Source: Desulfobacteraceae bacterium
GTDB lineage: Bacteria > Desulfobacterota > DSM-4660 > Desulfatiglandales > Desulfatiglandaceae
DNA: 18,780 nt
Direction: 5' to 3'
Assembly (NCBI GenBank): GCA_030597505.1
Contig: JAUVRS010000012.1
Location: 1 to 18,780, forward strand
Shown: piece after piece, positions 1 to 8,159 of the stretch
Position numbering within the stretch: position 1 is the stretch's first letter
Layout of the letters: the number at the start of each line of letters is the position of its first letter
Notes under the pieces: generated by a model
Database searches by the model: none
The model's input: the letters and a program-made list of their open reading frames with translations, nothing else
What the model was told of the DNA's origin: nothing
Program-made: the position numbers and the translations under genes

Positions 1-338
1 CTGGGCGGCGTGTCATTTATGAGCCCGGGTTCATTGGGAGACTGGCCCATCGAAGAGCAGGGCCCCCTGTTCTCACTGCTTGAAGGTGTGGAGGACATCA
101 GCGGCGTAAGGCTGAATAAAAGTTTTCGTATGATCCCAAAAAAGCGGTGTCCGGTATCTATTTCCCCACAGACGTCTCGTTCTACAGCTGTCAACTCTGC
201 CCCCGCAAACGCTGTGAGGGAAGAAAGGCCCCTTTTGATGAAAAACGGGTCAAAGAGTACGGCATTGATGATGAGGCCCCCCTCAAGGGTTATCCCAACG
301 TAAGCTACCCAACTCATCGAAAGACAGCGTCCCCATGA
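1..338 (+). CDS. C-terminal part of a vitamin B12-dependent methionine synthase activation-domain protein, with an apparent -1 frameshift
   Basis: The gene enters from the left edge. Frame 1 reads MSPGSLGDWPIEEQ, then GVRLNKSFRMIPKK, up to about base 144. The family-like continuation, VSGIYFPTD followed by CQLCPRKRC and RKAPFD, is in frame 3 and ends at the TGA at 336-338. This arrangement matches the AdoMet-binding activation region of MetH as found in stand-alone corrinoid-reactivation proteins of anaerobes, where a Cys-rich tail follows the SGIYF-type strand. The switch falls exactly on AAAAAAG at 138-144, phased A-AAA-AAG. Reading frame 1 straight through gives a low-complexity tail ending at 303. 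The frame-3 stop overlaps the pyrK start (ATGA), which supports frame 3 as the genuine C-terminus. The domain reductively methylates or reactivates protein-bound cobalamin in its family. Whether this copy is functional depends on the frameshift being recoding or a sequence error. Confidence 0.72.
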
Positions 339-1120
339 TTGAAGAAGAGGCAGGGATAGTATTTAACAGGCAGATTGCTGATAAGACCTACCATATGGGG
401 CTGGAGTCACCTCGAATCGCTGCTGCGGCCAAACCCGGACAGTTTGTAATGCTCAGGGTCTTTAACGGGATCGATCCCCTCTTGAGACGCCCTTTATCCA
501 TATGCAGAGTTGGGGGGGACGGTATCTTTTATCTCCTCTACCGGGTTGTGGGCAGGGGAACTGCGATCATGTCCAGGGCTGTTAAGGGAGAGCGATTGTC
601 GGTTTTGGGACCCCTTGGAAGAGGGTTTAAGCTCCCCCCACCGGGGGATAGATCTTTTTTGGTAGCGGGCGGCATTGGGATTGCCCCTCTTATCTCCCTG
701 TCACAGGTTGTTGATAAAGACCATATGGCATTTCTGGTCGGGTATCGATCGGCAGCGGAGATTATTCCCGCGGAGCAGGTTGGCGCTGATACAAGCGTTT
801 CTATCGCAACCGATGATGGCACGGCCGGTCATCGAGGGCCGGTCACCGAACTCCTTAAGGCGAACGTTGAGAGGGCCGGGGAGGGGAGGGCAATTGTCTT
901 TGCCTGCGGCCCGCTGCCCATGTTGAAAGCGGTCGCAGCCCTTACTTCTAAATGGAACATTCCGTGTCAGGTCTCTCTTGAGACATCCATGGCATGCGGT
1001 GTGGGGGCCTGTCATGGCTGTGCGGTGAAGAGCTCTTCAGGGCAGAAAAAACCCTATCATCACGTGTGTCAGGATGGCCCGGTCTTTGACGCAGACACCG
1101 TTGATTGGGGAAGATTATGA
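335..1120 (+). CDS. pyrK: Dihydroorotate dehydrogenase B, electron-transfer subunit
   Basis: This 261-residue protein has the full PyrK layout. RRPLSIC at 51-57 binds FAD. GGIGIAPL at 112-119 and CGPLPML at 191-197 form the NAD-binding module of the ferredoxin-reductase fold. The C-terminal [2Fe-2S] site has cysteines at 221, 226, 229 and 245. In the class 1B enzyme PyrK carries electrons from the FMN of PyrD through the iron-sulfur cluster and FAD to NAD+, so pyrimidine synthesis needs neither quinone nor oxygen. The ATG overlaps the upstream stop by ATGA, and its own stop overlaps the pyrD ATG in the same way, so the three genes look translationally coupled. The upstream ribosome-binding site is poor, consistent with coupling. 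Length is normal and no residues seem to be missing. Confidence 0.95.
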   Translation: MIEEEAGIVFNRQIADKTYHMGLESPRIAAAAKPGQFVMLRVFNGIDPLLRRPLSICRVGGDGIFYLLYRVVGRGTAIMSRAVKGERLSVLGPLGRGFKLPPPGDRSFLVAGGIGIAPLISLSQVVDKDHMAFLVGYRSAAEIIPAEQVGADTSVSIATDDGTAGHRGPVTELLKANVERAGEGRAIVFACGPLPMLKAVAALTSKWNIPCQVSLETSMACGVGACHGCAVKSSSGQKKPYHHVCQDGPVFDADTVDWGRL

Positions 1121-2043
1121 CGGAAATTCAACCGGATCTAAAGACAAGTCTGGGATCCCTCACACTCAAGAACCCGGTCCTCACGGCCTCAGGGACATTT
1201 GGTTATGGTCAGGAATTTTCATCCCTTGTGGACCCGAATCTGTTGGGGGGTATCGTGGTAAAGGGTCTTTCGTTGAAGCCTCGGGCCGGAAACAGACCGC
1301 CCAGGACTGTTGAGACACCTTGCGGCATGTTGAATGCCATTGGTTTGGCAAACATGGGGGTGGACGCATTTGTGGAGAAAAGACTCCCCCTGCTCAGGGA
1401 GCTGGATACCGTTGTGATTGCCAATATCTATGGTCACACTATAGATGAATATGGGACAGTAGCGGCCCGTCTCAAAGGGGTAGAAGGCATATCGGCAATC
1501 GAGGTGAACATCTCTTGTCCGAATGTGGATGGGGGGGGCATGGCGTTTGGAACAGACCCTGACATCTCTGCCAGGGTGACGGAGCAGGTTTTAAAGAAGG
1601 CCGACAAACCGGTAATCGTCAAGCTGTCTCCCAATGTAACGGATATCAGGGCAGTGGCCAGGGCGGTGGAAAGGGCAGGGGCAGAGGGGATATCGCTTAT
1701 AAACACCCTTACCGGTATGGCAATTGATATCGAAACGCGGCTCCCGAGACTTGCCAACATATCAGGGGGTCTGTCCGGTCCTGCCATTCGGCCCGTGGCC
1801 CTGCATATGGTCTACCAGGTGGTCAAGGCTGTCCGTATTCCGGTAATCGGGATTGGAGGAATCATGGACTATCGGGATGCACCTGAGTTCCTTATAGCCG
1901 GGGCAAAGGCTGTCCAGGTGGGAACGGCCAGCTTTGTAAACCCGCGGGCAAGCCTTGACATCGTAGAAGGGCTAAAGGCCTTTTGTCAGGGGCACGGGAT
2001 CACCGCAATTGATGAAATTATCGGCACAATGAGGCTCAGGTAG
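1117..2043 (+). CDS. pyrD: Dihydroorotate dehydrogenase B, catalytic subunit
   Basis: This is a 308-residue class 1B dihydroorotate dehydrogenase, oxidising dihydroorotate to orotate in cytoplasmic UMP synthesis. Visible family blocks are TASGTFGYG at 23-31, GLSLKPRAGNRPPR at 50-63, NISCPN at 131-136 with the catalytic base Cys134 (class 1B/1A use Cys, class 2 uses Ser), INTLTGM in the middle, and the FMN-phosphate loop IGIGGI followed by GAKAVQVGT near the C-terminus. I chose the ATG at 1117 because it overlaps the pyrK TGA and is preceded by GGGGAAG. An in-frame TTG at 1105 would add only four residues. The neighbour pyrK is the required partner. No clear terminator follows before the convergent gene ending at 2188. 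Confidence 0.95.
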   Translation: MTEIQPDLKTSLGSLTLKNPVLTASGTFGYGQEFSSLVDPNLLGGIVVKGLSLKPRAGNRPPRTVETPCGMLNAIGLANMGVDAFVEKRLPLLRELDTVVIANIYGHTIDEYGTVAARLKGVEGISAIEVNISCPNVDGGGMAFGTDPDISARVTEQVLKKADKPVIVKLSPNVTDIRAVARAVERAGAEGISLINTLTGMAIDIETRLPRLANISGGLSGPAIRPVALHMVYQVVKAVRIPVIGIGGIMDYRDAPEFLIAGAKAVQVGTASFVNPRASLDIVEGLKAFCQGHGITAIDEIIGTMRLR

Positions 2044-2187
2044 ATTACGCCCCCCGCCTACTTCCCCCAAAAGTTGTCAACAGCACCATCGGGAGCCCTA
2101 AGACTGTACTTTTGGCATGTATAGTGCCGATGATCGGTCTGGGCCAGGGGTTCAGGGTTCAAGGTTCCATCCCGCATCAATTGCTTA

Positions 2188-3870
2188 TCATTTGAATGGC
2201 GGCGACCATGGGATGGGGGGTCTGCAGTCGAGGTCGGTCACAACATCAACCACAGCGGGTTTATCTGCCGCAAGCGCATCTTCCAAGGCATCTGTTATCT
2301 TACCCGGCGATTCGACCCGAATGCCAAAACATCCGATGTCCCGGGCAATCCTGGCAAAATCGATTGCCTCAAACCCGTAAACCTCGTGTCTTTTGCCGGG
2401 TTTGTCTCCATAGGCATTGTCTACACCCATGATACATTGCCCAAGGGCGTTGTTGTTGTTAATGACGGTTACCGTTTTTATCCCGCATCGTTTGGCTGTT
2501 TCAAGTTCGGCCAGATGATACCAGAATCCACCGTCGCCGGTGAAACAAACCACCGGTTTGTCCGGCGCAGCGCATTTTACACCAAGAGATGCGGGGTAAG
2601 CCCAGCCCAGAGAGCCGGCGGCCCGAATATAGCGTTGTCCCGGATGCGTGAGATAAATCATGGTGCTTGACCATACAGCGGAATAGCCCGTATCTGAAAC
2701 CACTACACCATCGGGCGGAAGCGTGTCGGTGATTGCCTTGCACAGACGTTCCGGCCGTATGGGTATGGCATCGGATTTGCGCAGCGGCTCTATCAAACCC
2801 TTCCATTCTTTTACAGCCTGCTGTGTATGTTTGAGCCAGTCTGTGTTGTCCTTTTTTTTATTGATATGTTCCAAAAGCCGCTGCATGGTTACCTTTGCAT
2901 CGCCACAAAGCCCAAAGGTATTCCGGTAACTTCTTCCGAGCTCGGAGGGGTTTATATCTATCTGGACGGTGGATGTCCCCGGCATTGGCAGCGTCCAGTT
3001 GTGAGTGACCTGATCTCCGGTGTTACATCCGATAAAAAAGACCAGGTCTGCCTCTGAAACCACCTGATTTGCACTCTGACAGGAATAGGATCCGACCACT
3101 CCAACGCTGAGTGGATGGGTGTCCGTGATGACACCCTTCCCGTCATTGGATGTGGCGACCGGTATGGAGAGCATTTCGGCCAACTGAACGATTTCAAGGC
3201 CTGCCAAAGAAGCGACGGCGCCGCCCCCGGCGACAATGACGGGACGGCGTGCATTTTCCAGGATATTTACGGCTTCCTTTACATGTTCCTTTTCGGGTTC
3301 CGGTCGAAACGCCGGATAGCGGGCATACTGTTCCTCAACAACCACATTGTCATCTGTTTCTGCAGCTTCGATAACTTCTCCTGCAAATCCAAGCAAGTCA
3401 AGATGCACGGGTCGGGGGACTCCTGTGGTTGCTTCCCGGAATGCCTGGGAAAGCATCAATGGGAGTTGATCAATTGTATCCACATTTGCGTTAAATTTGG
3501 TGACATTGTCATACATGGGACCATGAAAAATCTCCTGATATGCGTTTCTGTATTGAGCAACGGGTTTTTTTCTTCCGGTTATTGCAATCACCGGTGAATG
3601 GGCGAGATAGGGGTCCTGCAGCCCGGCTGCCAGGTTGGCAGCACCTACTGACTGGGCCATACAGATTCCCGGTTTGCGGCTCATTCTTGCATATCCATCG
3701 GCCATATATGCTGCTGCCTTTTCAGAATGCGTTAAAATTCGCCGGATACCTAAATCTTCAAGTTCAACCAGTGTTCTTCTCAAAATTGCTTGAACAAGAA
3801 AGACATGCGTTACACCATAACCTTTTAAGGTTTCACCAATAAACCGTGCGCCGATCATTTTTTGTTTCAT
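2188..3870 (-). CDS. Acetolactate-synthase-like ThDP-dependent enzyme (lyase or decarboxylase of unknown substrate)
   Basis: At 560 residues it has the three-domain ThDP fold of the acetolactate synthase, benzoylformate decarboxylase and oxalyl-CoA decarboxylase superfamily. The N-terminal PYR domain has the activating Glu50 in HSEKAAAYMADGYAR. The central domain is around 185-340. The C-terminal PP domain has the ThDP/Mg motif GDGGF at 445-449 closing with NNNN at 471-474. The loop that reads GYPGG or GVPG in acetolactate synthases is replaced by LVQAILRR at 24-32, so true acetolactate synthase activity is doubtful. The start ATG overlaps the stop of the ligase gene (ATGA), tying it to acyl-CoA chemistry. 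No ilvN-type regulatory subunit is adjacent. Candidate reactions are cleavage of a 2-hydroxyacyl-CoA or decarboxylation of a 2-oxo acid such as phenylglyoxylate. These are inferences from context. ThDP-enzyme membership itself is secure. Confidence 0.85.
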   Translation of the reverse strand: MKQKMIGARFIGETLKGYGVTHVFLVQAILRRTLVELEDLGIRRILTHSEKAAAYMADGYARMSRKPGICMAQSVGAANLAAGLQDPYLAHSPVIAITGRKKPVAQYRNAYQEIFHGPMYDNVTKFNANVDTIDQLPLMLSQAFREATTGVPRPVHLDLLGFAGEVIEAAETDDNVVVEEQYARYPAFRPEPEKEHVKEAVNILENARRPVIVAGGGAVASLAGLEIVQLAEMLSIPVATSNDGKGVITDTHPLSVGVVGSYSCQSANQVVSEADLVFFIGCNTGDQVTHNWTLPMPGTSTVQIDINPSELGRSYRNTFGLCGDAKVTMQRLLEHINKKKDNTDWLKHTQQAVKEWKGLIEPLRKSDAIPIRPERLCKAITDTLPPDGVVVSDTGYSAVWSSTMIYLTHPGQRYIRAAGSLGWAYPASLGVKCAAPDKPVVCFTGDGGFWYHLAELETAKRCGIKTVTVINNNNALGQCIMGVDNAYGDKPGKRHEVYGFEAIDFARIARDIGCFGIRVESPGKITDALEDALAADKPAVVDVVTDLDCRPPIPWSPPFK

Positions 3871-5171
3871 TTTTTCATCCTCTCATCAACAACCCTCTGG
3901 GCCTTTCCCTCTGACCGGGGGATGGTGAACGGTTCCACAATGTCTATTTTCATACTGAATCCGATAATGTTTTTTACCTTTGTTTCCATTTTTTGAACAA
4001 GCTCGGCTATCTTTTTCTTTGGGGCGTTTGTCCAAAAATCGGGGGCTGTTTCCACTTCCACCAAAACATGATCCAACCGTTTCTTTTTTTTGAGGCGGAT
4101 CACATAGTGGGGTTCAATTTCTTCAAAACCCAGCATGACACATTCCAGTTGGGATGGGAAAAAATTGACACCGCCGACAATCAGCATATCATCGGAACGA
4201 CCTATGATAGGGCCGTGGCGGACCAGGGTCCTTCCGCACCCACATGGCTCGCTTTCAAGATGGGTGATATCTCTGCTCCTGTACCGGATAAGCGGCATGG
4301 CCTCTTTTTGAAGCAGTGTGAAAACCAGTTCTCCGGTTTGACCATCAGGAAGCGGCTCGCATGTGTCGGGATCAATAATCTCAGGGTAAAAAAAATCTTC
4401 ATTTATATGATACCCGTTTTTTTCCAGACATTCGATAGAGGTCCCGGGTCCCCCCAATTCCGTCATTCCGTAATCCCGCAGGGCCGTTATTCCCAACCTC
4501 TCTTCGATCTCGGTTCTGAGTTCTTCGGACATGGGTTCTGCCCCATGAATTCCCAGCCTCAACGAAAGATCGTTTTTATTGATTCCCATTTCCCTTATTC
4601 TCTCGGCGATTGTAATGGCATAGGAGGGAGTACAGTGGAGAACGGTGGTTCCAAAGTCCTGCATCATCATGATCTGTCTTTCGGTCTGCCCTGAACTTGT
4701 GGGGATCACTGTGGCACCTATTCTTTCTGCGCCCAGGTGATGCCCGAATGCCCCGGTGAAAAGTGTATATCTGAAAGCTATCTGACAGACGTCAATCTGT
4801 CGTATACCCGCCATACAGCAGTTTCTGGTCACACAGTTGACCCAGTTCTCCAGATCCTGGGCTGTGTAAAATACCGGTGTGGGTTTTCCCGTGGTCCCCG
4901 AAGAAGCGTGAACCCTTACGATATGGGAAGGCGGGACTGCGCACATACCATAGGGGTAGTTGTCCCTTAGATCGGATTTCGTCGTAAAAGGGAGACGGGT
5001 GATATCTTCCAAACCCTTGATGTCATCAGGATGGAGGCCCGCCTTATCAAACTTCTGTTTGTAAAACGCCACATTTTCAAAAATATATTTTGTTGTTTTT
5101 TTTAGATGTGTTTCCTGGATGTGGGTCATCTCATCCCTGGATAGACATTCGGTTTTTTTATCCCAAAACAT
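3867..5171 (-). CDS. Phenylacetate-CoA ligase-type adenylate-forming enzyme (PaaK family)
   Basis: From the chosen start the protein has 434 residues, the usual PaaK size, and begins MFWDKKTECLSRDEM, a typical family N-terminus. Motifs: the phosphate-binding loop SSGTTGKP at 90-97, YGMTELGG at 234-241, RYRSRD at 296-301, the hinge GRSDDMLIVGGVNFFPSQ at 324-341, and a C-terminal EGKAQRVV block holding the likely adenylation lysine. The family uses ATP and CoA to make arylacetyl-CoA or related thioesters in the cytoplasm. The open frame extends upstream to 5246, but I chose 5171 because GGGAGG stands just before it and family homology starts there. The stop overlaps the ThDP gene start (ATGA). 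About 240 bases separate it from the iron-sulfur gene upstream, and a weak promoter candidate lies in that gap. The actual acid (phenylacetate, indoleacetate or another) cannot be read from the sequence. Confidence 0.9.
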   Translation of the reverse strand: MFWDKKTECLSRDEMTHIQETHLKKTTKYIFENVAFYKQKFDKAGLHPDDIKGLEDITRLPFTTKSDLRDNYPYGMCAVPPSHIVRVHASSGTTGKPTPVFYTAQDLENWVNCVTRNCCMAGIRQIDVCQIAFRYTLFTGAFGHHLGAERIGATVIPTSSGQTERQIMMMQDFGTTVLHCTPSYAITIAERIREMGINKNDLSLRLGIHGAEPMSEELRTEIEERLGITALRDYGMTELGGPGTSIECLEKNGYHINEDFFYPEIIDPDTCEPLPDGQTGELVFTLLQKEAMPLIRYRSRDITHLESEPCGCGRTLVRHGPIIGRSDDMLIVGGVNFFPSQLECVMLGFEEIEPHYVIRLKKKKRLDHVLVEVETAPDFWTNAPKKKIAELVQKMETKVKNIIGFSMKIDIVEPFTIPRSEGKAQRVVDERMKK

Positions 5172-5254
5172 AAAATCCTCCCAAAATTGAAAGGGTGACA
5201 GGGCAAGAGGGTTTACGATTGACGACGGAGGGCCACCTGGAGACAAAAAAATTC

Positions 5255-5283
5255 CAGATACAACAATTGAGGTTTTTTTTCAA
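5255..5283 (-). promoter_or_regulatory. Candidate internal promoter for the ligase-ThDP gene pair
   Basis: On the minus strand TTGAAA (5283-5278), a 17-base spacer and TATCTG (5260-5255) form a moderate sigma70-like pair, placing transcription start about 75 bases before the ligase ATG. The -10 matches consensus only in its first three bases and the spacer contains a run of A, so this could be chance. It would let the second gene pair be expressed independently of the oxidoreductase genes. Confidence 0.3.
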
Positions 5284-5411
5284 ATACCAACACCTTCTTT
5301 TTTGCGCTGATTGTCATCCTTGATATGGCACTTTGCAAGCCTGTCGCGACATTTAATGAGATCCGCGGTCTTGCCGGGTGTCCGTTGAAGCTTCCTTTTT
5401 TTGTGTTGAAT

Positions 5412-5933
5412 TCATCCGGTTTTCGAAACGGTTTCGGGATGGGGCCAGGTTGTTCTTTTCCTCTTAGTCAAGTTTTGATCAATTTCTTCTGAATCCCCGA
5501 AATAAATACAGTGGGCAAGACAAATATTGTCGGCACAGGCAGGGAAGAGTCCCTGATCCACACGGTTATGGCAGAGGTTGCACTTCTGTGCGATGTTTCG
5601 TTTTTCATCAAAATCGATGGCGTCATAGGGGCAGACGCCGATGCATGATTGGCAACCGGTGCAAAGTTCATAATTCATGACTACTATCCCATCCTCTCTC
5701 TTTTGGATGGCTTCTTCCGGACACGCCTCAGCACAGGGGGGATCATCACAGTGTCTGCAGACATTGATTTTGAACATAAACTCCAATTTTCCGTCAACCA
5801 TCTTGGGCCCGTCTTCCCATAGGGAAATCAGTTTTACATTGTCTGTGGCCCGATGTTCCTGTTTGCAAGCCACCTCACAGGTCTTACACCCCCAGCAGGA
5901 CTCATGATCGATGACAAGGGAGTATTGTTTCAT
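5412..5933 (-). CDS. Four-cluster [4Fe-4S] ferredoxin-type subunit of the Mo/W oxidoreductase
   Basis: This 173-residue protein is of the DmsB/PsrB/PadC type. Three classical cluster motifs are visible: cysteines 13-16-19-23, 59-62-67-71 and 91-94-97-101. The fourth set is C118, C121, C133, C138 and C142, in which PAC-ADNI-C is one residue longer than the usual CxxxC spacing. There is no signal peptide or membrane helix, so it should sit in the cytoplasm beside the catalytic subunit and pass electrons to or from a soluble carrier. The ATG overlaps the stop of the catalytic-subunit gene (ATGA), and GGAGG lies just upstream, so the two are co-translated. No NrfD/PsrC membrane anchor gene is present in the cluster. 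In the same frame the sequence stays open for 43 codons after the TGA, to 5280. See findings. Confidence 0.9.
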   Translation of the reverse strand: MKQYSLVIDHESCWGCKTCEVACKQEHRATDNVKLISLWEDGPKMVDGKLEFMFKINVCRHCDDPPCAEACPEEAIQKREDGIVVMNYELCTGCQSCIGVCPYDAIDFDEKRNIAQKCNLCHNRVDQGLFPACADNICLAHCIYFGDSEEIDQNLTKRKRTTWPHPETVSKTG

Positions 5934-8092
5934 AAATCGCCTCCATTTTTGTTTTCAGGGTATATCTTACACAAAAGTGTCCGAACATGGGTTGCACCCA
6001 TTGCGGGGTCACATGCTTCGTAAGCATTGTCCGTCAGGATATTGATGTTTGACTCATCCCAACCATGGCCGGGATCTTTTTTCTCAGGAAACCACCAAGC
6101 ATGCTGGGCTGCTACAATCTCCGGAGCCATACCGGCAAAGAGTTTGGCCCGTTGTTTCACCTTCCCCCGTGGAGATTCGATGACCACCCAATCCCCCTGA
6201 GTGATGCCTTCCTTTTTGGCAGTTTCAGGGTGGATCTCCACCACAGGGTCCGGATGAAGCTCCCTCAACCAGGGGATTTGACGGTTTTCGGAATGGAAAA
6301 AGCCTGGAGATCTTGCGCCCGTGATAAGTGTGTACGGATATTTTTTGTGAAGCTCGGGTGTACTTATTGGACTTTCGGGCGGTTCCCGGTATTGGGGGAG
6401 GGGATCATACCCCCATTGTTCCAGGAGTGTGGAATAGAGCTCAAATTTCCGGGTGGGAGTGGAAAACCCTTTTGTCTTGTATTTTTGATATTCTACCTCT
6501 CCCCTGATGTATTCCATTTTTTCAAAATCCCTCCACTTGATTCCCATGGGCTCCAAAATCCAGTCGAGGGCCAGTTCAAAGTTGTCCCACCAGTGTTCAC
6601 CCTGACCCACACGATGGGCAAGGTCATTTAGCATTTCATGATCGGAACGACACTCTCCCACCTGGATGACCTTTCGTCGGGGCAGGATGTAACCGTGCCG
6701 TTTCCAGAAATCCCCGATGTAATCCATCTCGAGCCAGGTGGAGGCCGGCAACACAATGTCCGCGAGTTCGGCAGTGGGGGTAATAAAAAAGTCAGAGACT
6801 GCCATGAAATCGACTTTTTTAAGAGCCCTGTACACTTCTCTTGCATTGCCCCGACTCATAAGCGGGTTGGAGCTGATAAGAAAGAGCATTTTGACAGGAT
6901 ATGGCGTCTCTTCCAATACCGCATCCCATACACATTTGGGGTTCGTGATGGCAAAATTATGGGCCAGCCGAAACCGATCCCCCCCGAGACGCTTTTCGCG
7001 TTGGACATCGGAAAGCATTCGGTGTGCCCCAAAATGACCCACGTTTCTTATCTTTGGTGCCTGGAACAACACCTGTCCGCCCGGAACATCTATGTTTCCT
7101 GTAATACCCATGAGCGCCATAAGCGTGCGGTTGTTGTCAGCGCAGTTGACCTGTTGCTCAATGGCAACACCCCATTGGATGGCGGCGGGGTTTGTCGTTG
7201 CAAATAGTCTTGCGGCGTTTATGATCTTTTCCTTTGGGACAAGGGTGATTTTTTCCACTCGTTCCAGGGAATATTCGTTTATCCTTTTGACAAACGGGTC
7301 CCATCCATAGACATGGTTTTCCACAAAGTCTCTGTCATAGAGTTTTTCATTGACGATCACATTGAGCATCCCTAAGGCCAGCGCCGTATCGGTTCCGGGT
7401 CTCAGCTGCAGCCATATGTCAGCGCGGGCGGCAATCCGTGTGAGTCTCGGGTCGACGGCAATCAGCTTTGCCCCAGCATCCAGGCTGACGGAAAAAGGCT
7501 CTCCTTTGTAACAGTCAGGGTTGCTTATCACGAGATTGTTTCCCCACACCATAATGCATTTGGGGTGATTCTCGTAATCAGCGATGGGGTTTGTTCCGCA
7601 TGTGATGATGCTTGTGGCAATACGAGGGCCATAACAAAAGTGACCGGCGGTAATGACGTTTGGTGTGCCAAGCAGGTTTGCGAAACGATAGATGACCGCT
7701 TCGTTCTCTCTACCCGTTCCATAGCCCATGACAATGGATTCAGCCCCAAAATCGTCTTTGTAATTCAATATGCGTTCGGCAATGGTATCGAGGGCTTCAT
7801 TCCAGGAGATGGGTTCCCATTTTCCGCTTCCCTTGGGACCGATCCTTTTTACGGGACGGGTCAATCGGTCCGGGTGATAGGCAAGTTGGGCAGACGCGAT
7901 GCCCTTGCTGCACAACGTGCCATGGTTGATGGGACAATTCGGGTCCCCTGCGATCTTGGCCACTTTTTTATTTTTTGTGTAGACCAGGACACCGCAACCT
8001 CCGTGGCACATACGGCAGTGGCTTTTGACCACGGCATCGTATCCATAGGTCGCCATCTCCCTTTCAATGTTGGAGAAAACAAATTTATCCAT
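5930..8092 (-). CDS. Cytoplasmic Mo/W-bis-pterin (DMSO reductase family) oxidoreductase, catalytic subunit
   Basis: At 720 residues it shows the full family architecture. An N-terminal [4Fe-4S] site has C26, C29, C33 and C61. A predicted metal ligand, Cys153 in AGHFCYGPR, aligns with the W-ligating Cys of acetylene hydratase. A C-terminal dinucleotide-binding domain begins near the TLITGARSPGFFHSENRQ stretch. No twin-arginine signal is present, so it should be cytoplasmic, unlike most PhsA/PsrA thiosulfate or polysulfide reductases. Known relatives with this shape include acetylene hydratase and PadB of phenylacetyl-CoA:acceptor oxidoreductase. The adjacent PaaK and PadC-like genes favour the latter type. 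I chose the ATG at 8092, with GGGAGG about nine bases upstream. Extending to 8164 would run back through the operator and promoter, which argues against the longer form. Substrate and choice of Mo or W are unknown. Confidence 0.88.
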   Translation of the reverse strand: MDKFVFSNIEREMATYGYDAVVKSHCRMCHGGCGVLVYTKNKKVAKIAGDPNCPINHGTLCSKGIASAQLAYHPDRLTRPVKRIGPKGSGKWEPISWNEALDTIAERILNYKDDFGAESIVMGYGTGRENEAVIYRFANLLGTPNVITAGHFCYGPRIATSIITCGTNPIADYENHPKCIMVWGNNLVISNPDCYKGEPFSVSLDAGAKLIAVDPRLTRIAARADIWLQLRPGTDTALALGMLNVIVNEKLYDRDFVENHVYGWDPFVKRINEYSLERVEKITLVPKEKIINAARLFATTNPAAIQWGVAIEQQVNCADNNRTLMALMGITGNIDVPGGQVLFQAPKIRNVGHFGAHRMLSDVQREKRLGGDRFRLAHNFAITNPKCVWDAVLEETPYPVKMLFLISSNPLMSRGNAREVYRALKKVDFMAVSDFFITPTAELADIVLPASTWLEMDYIGDFWKRHGYILPRRKVIQVGECRSDHEMLNDLAHRVGQGEHWWDNFELALDWILEPMGIKWRDFEKMEYIRGEVEYQKYKTKGFSTPTRKFELYSTLLEQWGYDPLPQYREPPESPISTPELHKKYPYTLITGARSPGFFHSENRQIPWLRELHPDPVVEIHPETAKKEGITQGDWVVIESPRGKVKQRAKLFAGMAPEIVAAQHAWWFPEKKDPGHGWDESNINILTDNAYEACDPAMGATHVRTLLCKIYPENKNGGDL

Positions 8093-8118
8093 CAAGGTTT
8101 TCCTCCCTTGTCCTAATT

Positions 8119-8159
8119 TAGTGTCCGAACGAAAAATTCTAATTTTCGTTCGGACACTA
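8119..8159. promoter_or_regulatory. 17-bp perfect inverted repeat, probable repressor operator
   Basis: The left arm at 8119-8135 is TAGTGTCCGAACGAAAA. The right arm at 8143-8159 is its exact reverse complement, with seven bases between. There is no T-tract after either arm, so an intrinsic terminator is unlikely. The repeat sits on the promoter of the oxidoreductase gene: one arm fills the -35/-10 spacer and the other lies just downstream of the -10. That is the classical layout for a dimeric repressor such as a TetR-family protein (inference). The inner half TGTCCG recurs in the palindrome upstream of zwf at 13467. Confidence 0.75.

Noticed and set aside
2146..2172. Degenerate GGGTTCA tandem repeats after pyrD
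   Set aside because: Only about three imperfect units are present, too few to call a repeat array. No terminator structure was found there either.
3993..4694. Long plus-strand frame opposite the PaaK ligase gene
   Set aside because: It has no recognisable motif and lies wholly antisense to a strongly conserved gene.
5354..5414. 20-codon frame starting at an ATGA overlap with the iron-sulfur gene stop
   Set aside because: It encodes a short polar peptide without homology. The ATGA arises by chance often enough.
8119..8159. Inverted repeat as an intrinsic terminator of the usp gene
   Set aside because: No T-run follows the stem, and promoter boxes fit precisely inside it, so an operator is the better reading.
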